A DNA stretch of 64,000 bases from Lolium rigidum (lineage: Eukaryota > Streptophyta > Magnoliopsida > Poales > Poaceae): positions 263,261,687 to 263,325,686 of the forward strand of contig NC_061510.1 in assembly GCF_022539505.1 (NCBI RefSeq). The letters are read 5' to 3'. Both the position numbers and the translations under genes were made by a program. The notes below the pieces were generated by a model that saw only the letters and a program-made list of their open reading frames with translations, searched no databases and had not been told where the DNA came from. This document shows, piece after piece, positions 12,827-25,681 of the stretch (the stretch's first letter is position 1; the number at the start of each line of letters is the position of its first letter).

Positions 12827-15392
12827 TGCGCAGGTCGAGCCTCGTCATGCCTTCGGACGCGGAGGGGTTGCCACGGCGAGGAGAAGCCAAGCACGGCTCG
12901 GTGCTGTCCTCCATGCGAAGGAAGGAGATGAGGACGACCCTCTCTCTCGACAATATTTTACGAAGGGGTACGGTGGTTTGCTGGGCTGGCTTATGGGCTG
13001 CGATTTGGGCCATTGTTGGGCTGTGGTGCTGGACTGCACCACGGGCTGTTCGGCCAGGTAAGCTTCTACTCCATTTTTTCTCTCGTTTTCTCTTTTCTTC
13101 TTATTTTCTGTTTTTGAATTCTGTTGTTAATTCAATTTTTAATGCTTTTCCATGTTGCAGGTATTTCTTAATTGAATAATACAAGGAACAACCCAAAATT
13201 CATCATACACTTTGATAATGTATTAGAAAATTTAATATGGGTAATACAACATTGGTTTAGTTGTTATTATTGGGATTTGAATTCAAAGATCCATATGGAC
13301 ATGAATTTGACTATTATCTTTAAGAATGTAAAAAAAATTGTTGTCCATATGATAGTTTTATTACTTGGTGATATATGGGGTTTTGTTGGTAGTACTTTGT
13401 ATGAACAATCCCAAAGTAATACTTATTAATGAATTTCAATAAGGGGTGACTTAATGGCATAAGTTCATGTGTTAAAATATCTCTAAGGATTTGACCTCCT
13501 ATTAGAAAAGGTTGTCACTTGCCTATTATTTTATGTGCTTAACTATGTGCTAATGAATTGGAAACTCTGCTTGAACTCCTACCAAGTTTAGTATTAATGT
13601 TGTAGTTTAGTAATATTATATAATTACCTAGAGTAAGTACTACTCTCCTCATGGTTTGGTTTAATTATAAGGATAAGTGGTTGATCATCACACATGGGTT
13701 TAATTACAGAATTTAGCACTAGGGCCTCTTATGTTCAATATTTAAGCATGGGAGTGCAGTGCTAGAGTTATAATTCTATATGCTTACTAACATAGGGTTT
13801 GAAACTTGAATATGGCTTCATTGGGTTTTAGTGGTGATCACCCTAGTGGTATACAAACTAGGTTGAGATATAATTCTAGTTTATAGGATTGGGGTGACAT
13901 CATATTGCATTTGCTAGGGTTTATTCTCCCCTAGCCAAAATAATATGGTTACTTGCTTAATTGTTTCTCGTTCTCCTTTAATTACTAAGGACTTGAGTAT
14001 TGGTTTTATCTTATACCAATAGATTTCTATTATATCCTTAATCTATTGTTAAAGTAACTAAAGTTGTTATAGTTCTTTTTTATAGTTAACTTTGGTCAAA
14101 TGTATGTATGGTGTCTCACCATATAAAGTATAGAATTTAACTCTAAGGTTTTCTTATGTTTCTTAGGTGAAGAATAAGTGGAATGCAGATGTGGTAGGGC
14201 TCTACTTATGATTACTAAGTGGTTCACAAGTTAAGGTTAGGATATAAGTCTAAGGTTGCTTACTAGTGATCTCCCCATGATTTCATGTGGTGAATAATAT
14301 CTACTTATCCTATTAGGATTTAACTATACCTCGAAGCATGATCATGGTTTAAGCATGATCAATGTTTGTTGTCCTAAGGTATCTCTCATCAAATGGATTT
14401 CTCACGTCTATTCTACTTTCTTGGATGGGACTACTATGGTTGCCTCTATAATTTATATCCCAGGAGAATGCCTGAGATAATAACTTATGGTGCTACTTAA
14501 GGAATGTTGATTTAATCATCAGGATATATGGATAGTTCTCTCCCCTAAATTTAAGTGTTGCCTCAACTAACTTGAGTGTAGCACCAAAGCTTGAGCTCTC
14601 TTTCAAAGGAATGGTTTAATCAAGGGTTTATGGTGTACTCCTAATATCGCCTTAGGTGTCTAGGCTAAGGTTCCATTTTTCTAACTGAATTGGGTTAGTC
14701 TCTTCCTTACTTTATCAATTCCTGGATATGGTATTATTCCATGTGATAATAAGGCATCTCACCACTCCAAGATGAATGGTTATTCCTAATACTTTATTTC
14801 AAAGTTTGTCCTTGCTTCTCTTCTAAATAACATAGAACTCTCATCTCTCTAGGTTGGATGTAAAACTATTTGGAATAGAGAAAAATATATATATTTCTAA
14901 AGTTGATCTCCTTGTCATGATTCCATGTTTTAAGTGGAATCAATACCATGAGGTGTATGGTAGGATCATGGATTAGTTTTTTAAGATATGGGAAAGATAA
15001 GTGAAGAATGGTTTCTTCATTTTATTGTTACTTGATTTACCATTGAATTGGTGTTAATATGTTATGGCAAGGAATACCATGTTGTGACCTTAAATAAGAT
15101 CAAGTAGTTAATCCTTGATTCATATGTTCTTGTGTTGGTTTTAATTCCATTTGATCTAAACCCTTAGATCAAATCATCTTTTCCCAAAGCAAGGTTTTAA
15201 ACAAAGTCACATTGAGGTTTATAGCGCTTGACTTGATGAGCTACTTCAATTCCACCAAGGTCAAGTGAAACTTCGATTCATCGTGGATCGTTTCACTTTA
15301 AAGCGCAAAAATTCCCCAGATTTTCTATGCATGAATGCAATGCACACATCTGTTTCCTCTATTTTTGTAACCCCATTACCTGGGATATTACA

Positions 15393-15934
15393 CAAATTCC
15401 TTAAATTTGTATAATTTTATCAATGATTAATTACTAATACATGGCATGGACGCACTAAGAAATTCAACAATTAATAAGACCAACTCTCTGGACATACTAA
15501 AAAAATTTGAGCCACATGGTGGAACAGTGGATTACATGTCTGCCTAGCTCGCGTGGAAGTGGAGGCCAACGAGCCATAAGCGCCAAGCTCGCCTCGCCGG
15601 TGCTTGCAGCCGGCAGATGCGGCCGGTAGGTCTCCGCTGATGCCCACCATGCCCGCCGTCCTCATCGCCTACATCAGTTGTTCCATCTCCCGGACCTGGT
15701 GGGACTCCATGCTCCTCCTCCATGAGCTGCCGTCGGGCTAGGCAAGGTTGTGGTTTGGGGGAATCGTGGAATCGAAGTGTCACCAGCCGGACAGGAGAGT
15801 TTGGAGGCGAGCTCGATTGAGGACTTGGGAATTGACCGATTCGTTCAATTCTTCGTGGCCTCTGGCTACTTCCCTTCGTATGTTTTCCTGGACGCACAAC
15901 AGTGATGGTGCTCGTCGTAACGCAGATTTCACAC
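15393..15934. other. Sequence between the giant LTR and the solo LTR; nothing identified
   Basis: An AT-rich start is followed by moderately GC-rich sequence at 15540-15900. A minus-strand open frame of 144 codons (15544-15978) reads through into the neighbouring LTR and has no recognisable domain. Part of this stretch may belong to the adjacent gypsy element. Confidence 0.4.
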
Positions 15935-17499
15935 TGTTGGGGTACCCCAAGAGGAAGGTATGATGAGCACAACAGCAAGTTTTCCCTCAGTAAGAAACCA
16001 AGGTTTAATCGACTAGTAGGAGAAATGCGTGACTTCTGAAGATGTTGCTAGCTAACTAGTGGCAGGGCGCACTACCGACGTCAGCAACAAAGTGGAACCT
16101 GCACACAACACAACCAAAATACATTGCCCCAACTTACAGTGAGGTTGTCAATCTCACCGGTTTCGCTGAACACAAAGGATTAAATGTATCGAGTGGAAGG
16201 AGATGTTTGCAGTAATTAAAGAGAACAGAGCTTACAGTCAGTAAACATAGCAGGATTGCAGTGGCTGAATTTATCAGTCTAAAAATTCAGTAGAGGTGTC
16301 TCTCCATAAAGATAAATAACATGTTGGGTGAACAAATTACAGCTAGGCAATTGACAGAATATCTACCATACATGACAAGATGATTACTATGAGATTCGTT
16401 TGGGCATTACAACATAATACATAGACCGTAATCCAACTGCGTCTATGACTAATAATCCACCTTCCGGTTATCGTCCGAACCCCTTCCAATATTAAGTTGC
16501 AAGCAACAAATTATCGTATTAAGCAATGTGTGTAAACTAAACAATAGAATTACCCTTGGATAAAACATTATTGTTTTCTCCCTAGTAGCAACAACACATC
16601 TACAATCTTAGAAGTTATTGTCACTCTTCAAGAAAACTAGAGGCATGAACCTACTATCGAGCATAAATACCCCCTCTTGGAGTCACAAGCATTTACTTGG
16701 CTAGAGCAACTACTAGCAACGGAGAGCATGCAAGATCACAAATAACATATGACAAGAATATATATTCGATCTCAATATAGTATTCAATATTCATAGGGTC
16801 CCAGCAAACACAACATGTAGCATTACATAAAGATTACATAAAGATGATCTTGATCATGTAGGGCAGCTCACAAGATCTAAACATGAGGCACAAATTGTAG
16901 AAGACAATAGCTACTGCTATTGACCCATAGTCCAGAGATGAACTACTCACGCATCACTTCGGAGGCGGACATGGCGATGTAGATGCCTCTAGCGATGATT
17001 TCCCCCTCCGGCAGGGTGCCTGGTAGAGCTTCAGAACCCTCCCAAGATGGGTTCTGCAAGGGCGGCCTCGACGGAACTTTTCGTGCACGGAGGCTCGGTT
17101 GTTCAGGGTTTTCCCGAGATCGTGATTAAATAGCCGGAGGGGCGATGTCGGTGGAGGCCAGGGTGGCCCACACCACCCCTAGGCGCGGGCCAGGGCTAGG
17201 CCGCGCCTAGGGCTGGCGTGGCCGCCCTGCTGCCCCCTTCGACTCCCCTTTGTACTCTATCTTAGTTACGGAAAATACTGACTTCGGCTTTTGTTTTGTC
17301 CGATTCCGAGAATATTTCCTGTACAACTTTTCTGAAATACAAAACAACACAAAACAGGGAACTGACACCGTGGCATCTTGTTAATAGGTTAGTGCCGGAA
17401 AATATATAAAAGTGCAACGAAGCATGAGCAAAACATATATAAATTGGTGTAGAACAAGCATAGAGCATCAAAAATTATTGATACGTTTGAGATGTATCA
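15935..17499 (-). mobile_element. Probable solo LTR of a Ty3/gypsy retrotransposon
   Basis: The sequence runs from TGTTGGGGTACCCC to GAGATGTATCA and matches a very common Triticeae LTR type read on the minus strand (TGATACATCTC start; a stretch encoding ACTAACCTATTAACAAGATGCC just inside). The end at 62,597-63,907 is a second, truncated relative sharing most of 16321-17450. No internal domain is attached on either side, which suggests a solo LTR. The flanking five bases (CACAC and AACAA) do not match, so one boundary may be slightly wrong or the TSD has decayed. The family is perhaps Sabrina- or Fatima-like; I am not certain. Confidence 0.6.
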
Positions 17500-17708
17500 A
17501 ACAACGCAAGCGACGGAGCGAGTTCCCTGCTCAAGCGGCCAAGGCCCATCGCCTCAAGGCCCACTAGTGCGTGAACACATTGTGCCCCTCGCCAGATTGG
17601 TTTTTGTTGCTAAAAACACACTCGATTATGAAGCCAGCACGAGCGAAGGCCGGGCGCGCGCCTAGGCTACAGAGGCGATGTGTCCGCCGTTGATTCAGTG
17701 TGAGAGCT

Positions 17709-19408
17709 TGATGCATGTAAAATGCATGCATGAACTTTGTAGTTTGTTGACACATATTCCACATATTTGCAACATATAAGATGATATATCCATGTTTTAT
17801 ATTGATTTTTGGGGATTTACCAATGATCCCCTTTATTTTGGTTATAACCCCGCATGACAGGAAAACCCTGTTTTGTGTATTTTAGCTTTCAGGAACCTAA
17901 ACGAAGTCAAATGGAGCTACGACTTTGGGGATGTCAATATTTCATCAAGAGAAGCATCTGGAGTACTTGTACCTCACGAGATGGGCCAGGAGAGCCAAAA
18001 AGGGTAGGTGTCGCTCCTAGCTAGGGTGGGCGCACCACCGAACCTGTTTTTCTCCACGGCCGTCCGATTCGCTTGATTCTTTCACACACGGACTCCATCT
18101 GACCTAAAAACCTCTATATAAAGGACTTCCCAAGGGTTCCTCGAAGAGGGCGCTGCAGAAACACCGAAACACAAAAAACTGAGCCAGAACCAGCGAAGAT
18201 TGGAGGGAGAAACTCCGCGGAGCCGCCGTCGGAGGGATCTCTAACTTCTCCAAAGTCTCCACCATAATCACCATGATGAAGAGGGATTATTCCACCTATA
18301 TACTATGGGTTTGTGGCAGTAGATTAATCTATTTGTCTCTTGGTCTTCATAGATCTAGTACCATATGAGCTGCCCAACATGATTGTGGTCATATATTAAT
18401 TCCTATGTGGTGGATCTTTATTCAATAATTTGATATATGAGATTGGAACCTATTATGTGTATGATGTATTGTTAGATGCATATTATGTACCATGTTCTTA
18501 AGTACTTGTTCTGATTCAACTTTATGCAAGAGCATGTGTGGGGAGAAGTGTGCATTAGATGGAGTAGCATGGTGGTAGTGATTGAATAGTGACATCAAAT
18601 TCAATGTATACCATGGTATTTACCTTTGTTTTGCTGCCTCGCTAGGGATAAAGTGAATTCATGTGCTATATTTATCTTGTGATAGTTAGATAATCTTGTT
18701 TGGTCAAGGTAACATATTTGTGAGTCAAACATCATGTCAAATTACTTAAGGATGCACTCTATTGATTCTTAATTCAAGATTTCTTGGAGTTTTCCCTTTC
18801 GTGAGCAGTATAAGAGAGATATGTTGCATCATCTCTATGTTAGGACGTGATGCCCATACGAATGCTTGTCAAACACATGTTGAAGTTCCTCCAATATTAT
18901 GTCTTTGATGAATTGTTTGTGTCCACTGCAACTTCAAAAGAGAGTAGACAAGTGAACCCATGAACCCCGATCCATTTTAAACCGTAAGAAACACCATTCC
19001 AACACAACTATCACACTCCATATTTTCTGCAATTTTAATCGAAAACACAAAAAATATTTTCTTCACTTGAAAACACACACAAAAACCCAAAAAACAACTA
19101 TCCTTTCATTGCTTTTATTTTGATTGCCTAGTTTACTTTCTTTACTTTACTTCTATTTATATTTCAAATTAATAATAAGAAACTTTGTGCTTGACAATCA
19201 TACGGTGGAGTTGGGGAAACAAGTCAAAAACTTTGCTTTATAGGTTGCTGGAAGAGGAGAAGAAGAAATCAGCCTCTAGCCAATTCCCTGAGAGTTCGAT
19301 ATAAACCCTCGAGTCACCCTTGTGGGTAAAAGACACTTGCTACAACACTCTGAAATTGGAATCCCAACGAGTTGGTATATATAGAGTTGTTTCCGGCAAG
19401 AACATTTT
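17709..19408 (+). repeat. 5' LTR of the degenerate gypsy element
   Basis: It begins with TGATGCATGTAAAATGCATG and ends just before the priming site at about 19409. The end is set by that site, not by comparison, because the right LTR is truncated. A TATA-like promoter is at 18113-18124. Small open frames inside are not genes. Confidence 0.55.
18113..18124 (+). promoter_or_regulatory. TATA box of the gypsy LTR
   Basis: TCTATATAAAGG, followed by a GC-richer leader. The right LTR has the same place changed to TCTATATGAAGG (around 23360), consistent with decay. Confidence 0.5.
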
Positions 19409-19427
19409 CTGGCTACGTTGGTGGGGA
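19409..19427 (+). other. Degenerate primer-binding site, tRNA-Asp type
   Basis: CTGGCTACGTTGGTGGGGA resembles the TGGCGCCGTTGCCGGGGA site used by many plant gypsy/Athila elements, with several substitutions. Confidence 0.5.
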
Positions 19428-19699
19428 ATTGCAGCAGGGCTACATCATAGTGGTTTCTTCGTGGTGAAACACAAGTCAATTGCCATGCAACTGCTAGAGC
19501 ATTTTCTGGCGCAATGGAATTGCAAGAGGGATATCACAACTACATATTCATGAAGTTTGAGTGAGCACATCTTCTTGCACCATCAACACCAACCTTGTGC
19601 AAACAACTAAGCTTGGGGAGGTTGCAACACTATGAGCTTTTCTTTCTCCTTTAGATTTTCAAAGTAATTTTCTTTGTCTTGTTTGTAGTCCTTTTTAGT

Positions 19700-20640
19700 T
19701 TTCCTTTAAAACACAAAACAAATGAAAATTAGTATCAACCTTTTTATTACAAACATGGTAGTAAGAGGTACAAAAATTTGTGACTACACAAACACTCCTA
19801 ATGACCAATTCATTGCTAGGCCTATATATCACAACACCTCAAATAAATTGTTAAACCTTCGAAGTAAGTCCTGGTCTACTAAACCTCATCCAATTCCAAA
19901 AGAACCATGAGGGAACTATTATATATGTGCAAGAAGTAATAGACAAGTCTTGGGAGACCCTTGTTGTGATGGAAGAAAGAGAAAAATAAACAATAATGAT
20001 CACAAATGATAAACAAGTAGAAGAAGTTAAAATTCTAAGTGAAACAAAAGAACCTCTACTTGATCTTGATAAATGCAGCTTGAATGAACTTATTAATATC
20101 CTACAAAAGTTTTCTAATGAACCATCCATTAATGTTCATCAAGTATGTTTTGGCTCCTACATAGCAAACTATGTCTTCAAAGAAAAAATATAGAAAGATA
20201 TAATAATGAAGCCATGGTACCACAAAATCTTGGGAATGCTTGGCTCCCTAAAATATTAATCACTATTGGCAAAGAAACCCTGGATCTAGTGCCTCTGTAT
20301 TATCCAAAGAACTATATGATCTACTAGAACTCAAAACCATGAAAAATGTTCAATAGATCTTTTTCTTGGTGATGACTCAACCAAACATGATTTAGGAAAA
20401 GTAAATGATATTATGGTCAAGTTACATCTGTCTTTTTTGCCCTTTAACTATGTTATCATGGACATGGAGAGTAAAACCTCTAGTCCTATAATTCTTGGAA
20501 GACCTTTTTTAGAACTACATGTGCAATTATTGACTCAAAGGAATGAAGTGTGAAGTTTCAATTACGACGTAAGAAATGTATGGAACACTTTACAAGGAAG
20601 AAGGAGATAGCACCAAGATACAAGCTACCACATGAACTCC
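19700..20640 (+). pseudogene. Decayed gag-protease region of the gypsy element
   Basis: Short plus-strand open segments (19722-19910, 19996-20193, 20145-20327) are interrupted by stops and frame changes. At 20488-20511 the residues IILGRPFL appear, the motif that closes the retropepsin domain of plant gypsy elements, after a LGDDS-like stretch about 120 bp upstream. After about 20640 comes the GGGAGGCAACCCGAG string often seen downstream of the coding region in these Triticeae elements. No reverse transcriptase follows, so the element cannot be autonomous. Confidence 0.6.
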
Positions 20641-22959
20641 CTATCACATGAATCAAGTAAGTAAATCCTAGCTGTATGGCTATAAAGAGCGGTTTACGGG
20701 AGGCAACCCGAGTTGTTTTTGTTTTTGGTTTTTATTTTGCACTCTTGTTGTTGCAAGAGAGTCTATTTTTTGTTTTATCTCTGGATTTTCTAATAAAACA
20801 CCAAGTTTTACCCATTTGGATGTTTTAAAGTTGTAATATACATATGAGGAGTTGCTGAATTCTAACGCTGTTGTTTACTGCATGATTTTTCTAATTTTTC
20901 TTATAGCTCCTAAAATCACGAATAATTTACTAAATCTGCAACTTTTCATCCTCTATGTGCACAAAAAAATTCAAAAATTCCTGACATGTCTAGGTGCTCG
21001 AAAAAATTAGTTTTGCTGCTTCTGAAAATCTGGACAGATTCTACCCACTTGTGTTTAAGCCATTCCTTTTTGTTTCAAAATGATTTGCCTTGAGTCTTTT
21101 CGTATGCTAGGAATTTTTAGGAAACAATATGCTTGTTGGAATACTAAGGATTTTTTTTGTCTTTGATATATATGGCAGCCACTATCATATTATTGTACCA
21201 CTAATGTCACCCCACAGAAAATAAAATGGGAGAAAGTTTTGTGGTAAAGTTTTTCGACAGGGAATTGGGGAACACCACACCAAGAGCTATCCAAGAATGG
21301 TGAAGAGCATAATCTTGGGGATGCCCAAGGCACCCCACTGTACCTATTAAACTCTCGGTTTGCAAACCCCTAAACTTTGTTTTTTGAGGAACATAGAATG
21401 ATCGCAGAAACTTGGAACATCTTTGTCTAGTGTTATGTCTTGTTTTTCTTGGAAATAAATGAGACCACCATGATAGATATTTTCCATTCTTAGGAAAGAG
21501 ATACTGAAATAAGTATCCCATGATTGAACGCCTTTATTATAATAAGTTGTATGCTATGAAAAGAAAAGGGACTGAAAGCAAAAAAGGTGAAATTCAAAGT
21601 TATGCTTAGTGTTGCTAGTTTCAAATACTTTGACGAAATATAATTTTTAGTGCCTTATTTAGTGATACCTTTTGCTCATATACATGGATGCTTAATACTA
21701 AGGAGCCTTATTTTATAATCAATGATTAGCACTATATATGGACACTATGGCATGATTTAAGATCTTCTTGCTAGCTTAAAATTCTCAAAAAATCTAAGAC
21801 TTGTATCCAAACACCTCAAACCAAACACCCAACTTACCTAACTATGTGACACTTTCTACTCCAAGTATAATATGTGTGCTATGCCTCCAAGTACTTCAAA
21901 ATATCTCTTTTCTGTAGTTTAAAGCTCATGAGGAAGTATGGCGTGAGGTGAAACCACTATGGAAAGTTATGGGTTTGACATTTTATAATTTGTTTGTTAG
22001 CTTAACCATATTATTCTGGAGAAAGCTTTCAAACAGTGCACTCTTAGTTGATATCATATTATTTTTTGCTATGGATGCTCATCGATATGATGTGAAATGG
22101 AACACTATGGAGTATGATTATAATGAGAGAGACGCATGGGCAGCTAACCAAAGCCATGCTACGCGTCATGGTAGAAGTTTACAACATGAACATTCTATGA
22201 AGCCTTTTTATAAAAAGCTATGCAAATAGTAAATAAAAGAAAGTTCTGAGGTGATTCATTTGGATGTTGTCTTATCTTCTGAATTATGGATAAGACCCGC
22301 TAAAAACAAAACAAAACAAAACAAAAAAGGGCTTTTCCTACCAAGGGTCAAGAGGTACCTCAGTTGACGCTCTTGAGGAAATTAAATGTTTACGATGACA
22401 CTCTTAAGTGATCCTAAGTTGGTTAGCATGTGGTGTGGGTATTCATGGTGAAGGGGCATGAAATATTCAACTTGTAAGAGGTCAAGCACATAAACCATAT
22501 GAATCTTTGAAATAAAAGATGCTTGGAACCCCATCCTTATGATTACCGTTGAGATGAACTACATATCTCAAAACTTTATTTTATGCTCTGAACTATCTTT
22601 TATTTTATTGGAGGACTATCACATGTGTTCCCTACTTACTTTTTGTTATCCAAGAGTCGGAATATTGAAAACATCCAAAAAATAAAGAGTCTTCCAACAA
22701 TTCTGTAGGTTCATCTAAGTATGCTTTATGGTATGTAATACTTTTCATTTGTTTGAACACAAGACCACTAACTATTGAGCATGTTTTGCAGAGTGTAAAA
22801 TATGTCACTTTATAGCTCACTTGCTTGTTTTTATTCTTTAAAGATTCAAGCTTGCGAACTTTTTGTGCAATGGAAAGAAGTAGAGCAACAAACTCCAAAG
22901 TCCATGTTAGTTTTATCACCTATATGCTCAGGACGAGCATAGGTTAAGCTTGTGGATGT
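20641..22959 (+). other. Non-coding 3' internal region of the gypsy element
   Basis: AT-rich, with no frame longer than about 104 codons and no domain I recognise. It includes a (AAAAC)n tract at about 22305-22325 and ends in the decayed purine tract before the right LTR. Confidence 0.5.
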
Positions 22960-24066
22960 TGATGCATGTAAAATGCATGCATACACTTTGTAGTTTGTTG
23001 ACACATATTCCCACATATTTAATACGTATATGATGTTATATCCATGTTTTATATTGATTTTGGGGGATTTACCAATAATCCCGTTTATTTTGGTTATAAC
23101 CCTTCAGGAAACCCTGTTTTGTGTATTTTTAACTTCCAGGGACCTAAACATAGTCAAATGGAGCTACAAGTTTGGGGATGCCAATATTTCATCAAGAGAA
23201 GCATTTGGAGCACTTGGATCTCACAAAATGGGCCAGGAGGGCCAAAAGAGGCCAGGCGACGCACGCAGTTAGGGTGGGCGCACCACCCAACCTCCTTTTC
23301 TCCTCGGCCATTTCGCAAGCGAACATTTTTGGCCGAAAAACTCCCTCTGGCCTAAAAACCTCTATATGAAGGACTTCCCGAGGCTTCCTCGAAAAGGGCA
23401 CCACACAAAAACTGAAACACCAAAACAGAGCCAGAGCCAGCGAAGATTGGAGGGGTAAACTCCACCAGAGCCGCAACCGAAGGGATCTCTACCTTCTCCA
23501 ACGTCTCCACCATCATCACCATGATGAAGAGGGAGTAGTCCACCTCTGTACTATGGTTTTTTGGCAGTAGCTTGATCTATTTATCTCTTATTCTTCATAT
23601 ATCTAGTACCATATGAGCTACCCAACATGATTATGGTCATACATGTAATTTCTATGTGGTGGATCTTTATTCTATGATTTTATATATGAGATTGGAACCT
23701 ATTATGTGTAAGATGTATTGATAGATGCGTATCATGTACCCCCGTTCTTAAGTAATTGTTTTGATCCAACTTGTATGCAAGAGCATGTGTGGGGAGAAGT
23801 GTGTATTAGATGGAGTAGCATAGTGGTACTGATTAAATAGTGACAACAAATTCAAGATCTACTATGGTATTTACCTTTTGTTTTGCTGCCTCACTAGGGA
23901 TAAAGTGAATTCATGTGCTATAATTATATTGTGATAGTTAGATAATCTTGTTTGGTCAAGGTAGCATATTTGTGGTTCAAACATCATGTCAAATTACTTA
24001 AGGCTATACTCTATTGATTCTTAATTCAATATTGCTTGGAGTTTTACCTTTCTTGAGGAGTATAAC
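22960..24066 (+). repeat. 3' LTR (truncated) of the degenerate gypsy element
   Basis: It matches 17709 to about 18815 from its first base, with many substitutions. The match ends abruptly at about 24066, after GAGTATA. The remaining 0.6 kb expected from the left LTR is missing, probably by deletion into the LINE relic that follows. Confidence 0.6.
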
Positions 24067-25680
24067 TAGTTGGTACACATGTCATTGTTGCCATCAACAC
24101 TGCAAAAAATAGGACATATTTCCGAAGTCTGTTAAGTTGTTTTACCCTAGGAGTGTGTGGCTCGTTGTGTGTGCCTCTCAGGAACCTGAACATGGTTTTT
24201 TCTTCATTCCTGATGATAGTCTGTGAATCCGAGCAAATAAAGGGCTAGGAGTGTTGCTATATCAGTGGTTGAAGGGCAAACTAACGCGTGGGAGATTAAG
24301 CATGAGTTCAATTCTTTTTTTTTGGATCCGGGATGGAGATGTATTGCTTGTCCTATTTGTCTAAGGCAATTCACTATGCGCTTACTGACTCCTAAAGAAG
24401 TGGAACATGTAGTGTACTATGGTGAGAGTATGAGGTTGAGAACCATAGATTCTATGGCTAGTTTGGCTTGATAGACTGCTTCCGTGGGTGCAAAAATTGT
24501 TACGCAACAAGCTCGGGTGAAAGTTAGCAACATTCCTCTTGATAAGGACTGGGAAGATTATGTATTATGCTAGATCCTTACTTGGAAGTTTCTTGGAGTT
24601 ACATCCAAGCACTCTTCATAAACCTGATTTTGTTAGATTTTTTATTGGGTGCAAGGATTTGGGCTAACTTCCTAAGGGTGCGATTCCTGGGAGCTCATTA
24701 GTATGATTTCTACTATGAGATTGATAGTATTATGGTTGGTGGGTCTCCTAAAACTTCTCCTACTACTACTGTCTCTGTTGATAGGTCTGGTGGTCCTTCA
24801 CCTAAAAGTTCAAGAACTAGCATAGCTCCATTAGCTACTGACGAGAATTGTGAGGAACAAGGTGTTAGCAGTCAAACTGACTTTGTTAGGCAGGTGAGGA
24901 ATGTTCATTCTAGGGAAAAATCGGAGGAGATTGTGGGAGGGGGATTTTCACCTCTATCTCACATATGTTGAATGATTTTTTATTTAGATTTCATTGGGAT
25001 TCAAGAAACTATGAAGCTGGACCATGACATGATTTTTTTTAGAAAATTGGATGATGCTAATAAATATTTTTGGAAATGGGTCCCTTCGATTGGAAAATCA
25101 TGTGGTATTAATAATGAAACTTAGAGTGGAATTATGTGAAAACTGGAAAATTTCTCTGGCATCTTATTTTGTGGGATAACTTAAAATAAATGCTTATGGG
25201 GTGTGATTGTAGTGTATGGAGCTGCTCACGAAGATCTAAAAACTGATTTTCTAACTGAATTGGCTAATAGTTGTAGAAATATGCATTTTCCATATGTGGC
25301 GGGTGGGGATTTTAATATCCTATTCATTATTTTGGATGAGACAAATTTCATGCATGGAGGGAAATATAATTGGTTGAATAGTCGTACTCTGGATAAATTA
25401 GATAGAGTTGTGATGTCGCATGATTGGGAGAATTTTTTCTTGTGAGGTAACATGTCAGAGAAACGTCTGATCACAATGCTTTATTGTTGGATTATGGGTA
25501 GCAATCTCCAATGAATAATAAATCTAGAGAATTTCGTTTTGATATCTCTTGGCTCCAAAATGATGAGTTTCTTCCTATTGTCAGTAAGATGTGGCAGAAA
25601 CATGTGTACAACTATGATCCTATTGACATTTTGAATGTCACGTTGAATTTTTTTTTTGAATGGATGGGGTTGTAACTAGT
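24067..25680 (+). pseudogene. LINE (plant L1 type) relic, 5' part with endonuclease domain
   Basis: Plus-strand frames broken by stops show an ORF1-like stretch at about 24265-24471. At 25203-25443 an 80-codon segment contains GGDFNI, followed by RTLDKLDRVVMS. These are hallmarks of the exonuclease-endonuclease-phosphatase domain at the start of LINE ORF2. The relic stops at about 25680, where a gypsy-like fragment begins, and the reverse-transcriptase core is absent. Its 3' part resumes near 27480. Confidence 0.65.
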
Positions 25681-25681
25681 T

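Larger units (their letters stand above)
1..15392 (-). mobile_element. Non-autonomous giant-LTR retroelement (LARD-like), left LTR truncated by the window edge
   Basis: Two long direct copies, 1-4399 and 10939-15392, are nearly identical and flank an internal region of about 4.6 kb. The copies end in ATTACA, the reverse complement of a TGTAAT start. A primer-binding site complementary to initiator-Met tRNA lies at 8946-8957 in minus orientation. A purine-rich tract on the minus strand abuts the inner end of the left copy. The element therefore runs right to left: 5' LTR 8962-15392, internal region 8961-4400, 3' LTR from 4399 leftwards. I find no gag or pol frame inside. LTRs of several kb with a non-coding interior fit the LARD class known from barley and wheat (Sukkula/Erika-like). 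The exact family name is not established here. Confidence 0.8.
8962..15392 (-). repeat. 5' LTR of the giant-LTR element, complete (about 6.4 kb)
   Basis: The copy runs from the base beside the primer-binding site (plus-strand TGGTGACCC) to ATTACA at 15392, so it has TG...CA ends. The next five bases, CAAAT, are a candidate TSD whose partner lies outside the window. From 10939 it matches window positions 1-4399. The part at 8962-10938 has no partner in view because the left LTR is cut off. With transcription starting near 12790 on the minus strand, U3 would be about 2.6 kb and R-U5 about 3.8 kb. That is very long even for plant elements. Confidence 0.8.
17709..24066 (+). mobile_element. Degenerate Ty3/gypsy-type LTR retrotransposon
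   Basis: Two LTR copies start with TGATGCATGTAAAATGCATG, at 17709 and 22960. The first is followed by a tRNA-Asp-like priming site near 19410. The second is preceded by a decayed purine tract (AAGCTTGTGGATGT). Between them is a decayed gag/protease region and about 2.3 kb of non-coding spacer. I see no reverse transcriptase or integrase. The LTRs differ at many positions (roughly 15% by eye over the first 400 bp), so the insertion is old. The right LTR breaks off at about 24066. Confidence 0.65.

Noticed and set aside
13172..13429. 85-codon frame identical in both giant LTRs (2181-2438 and 13172-13429)
   Set aside because: Identity reflects recent LTR duplication. The frame is on the antisense strand of the element and AT-biased, with no domain.
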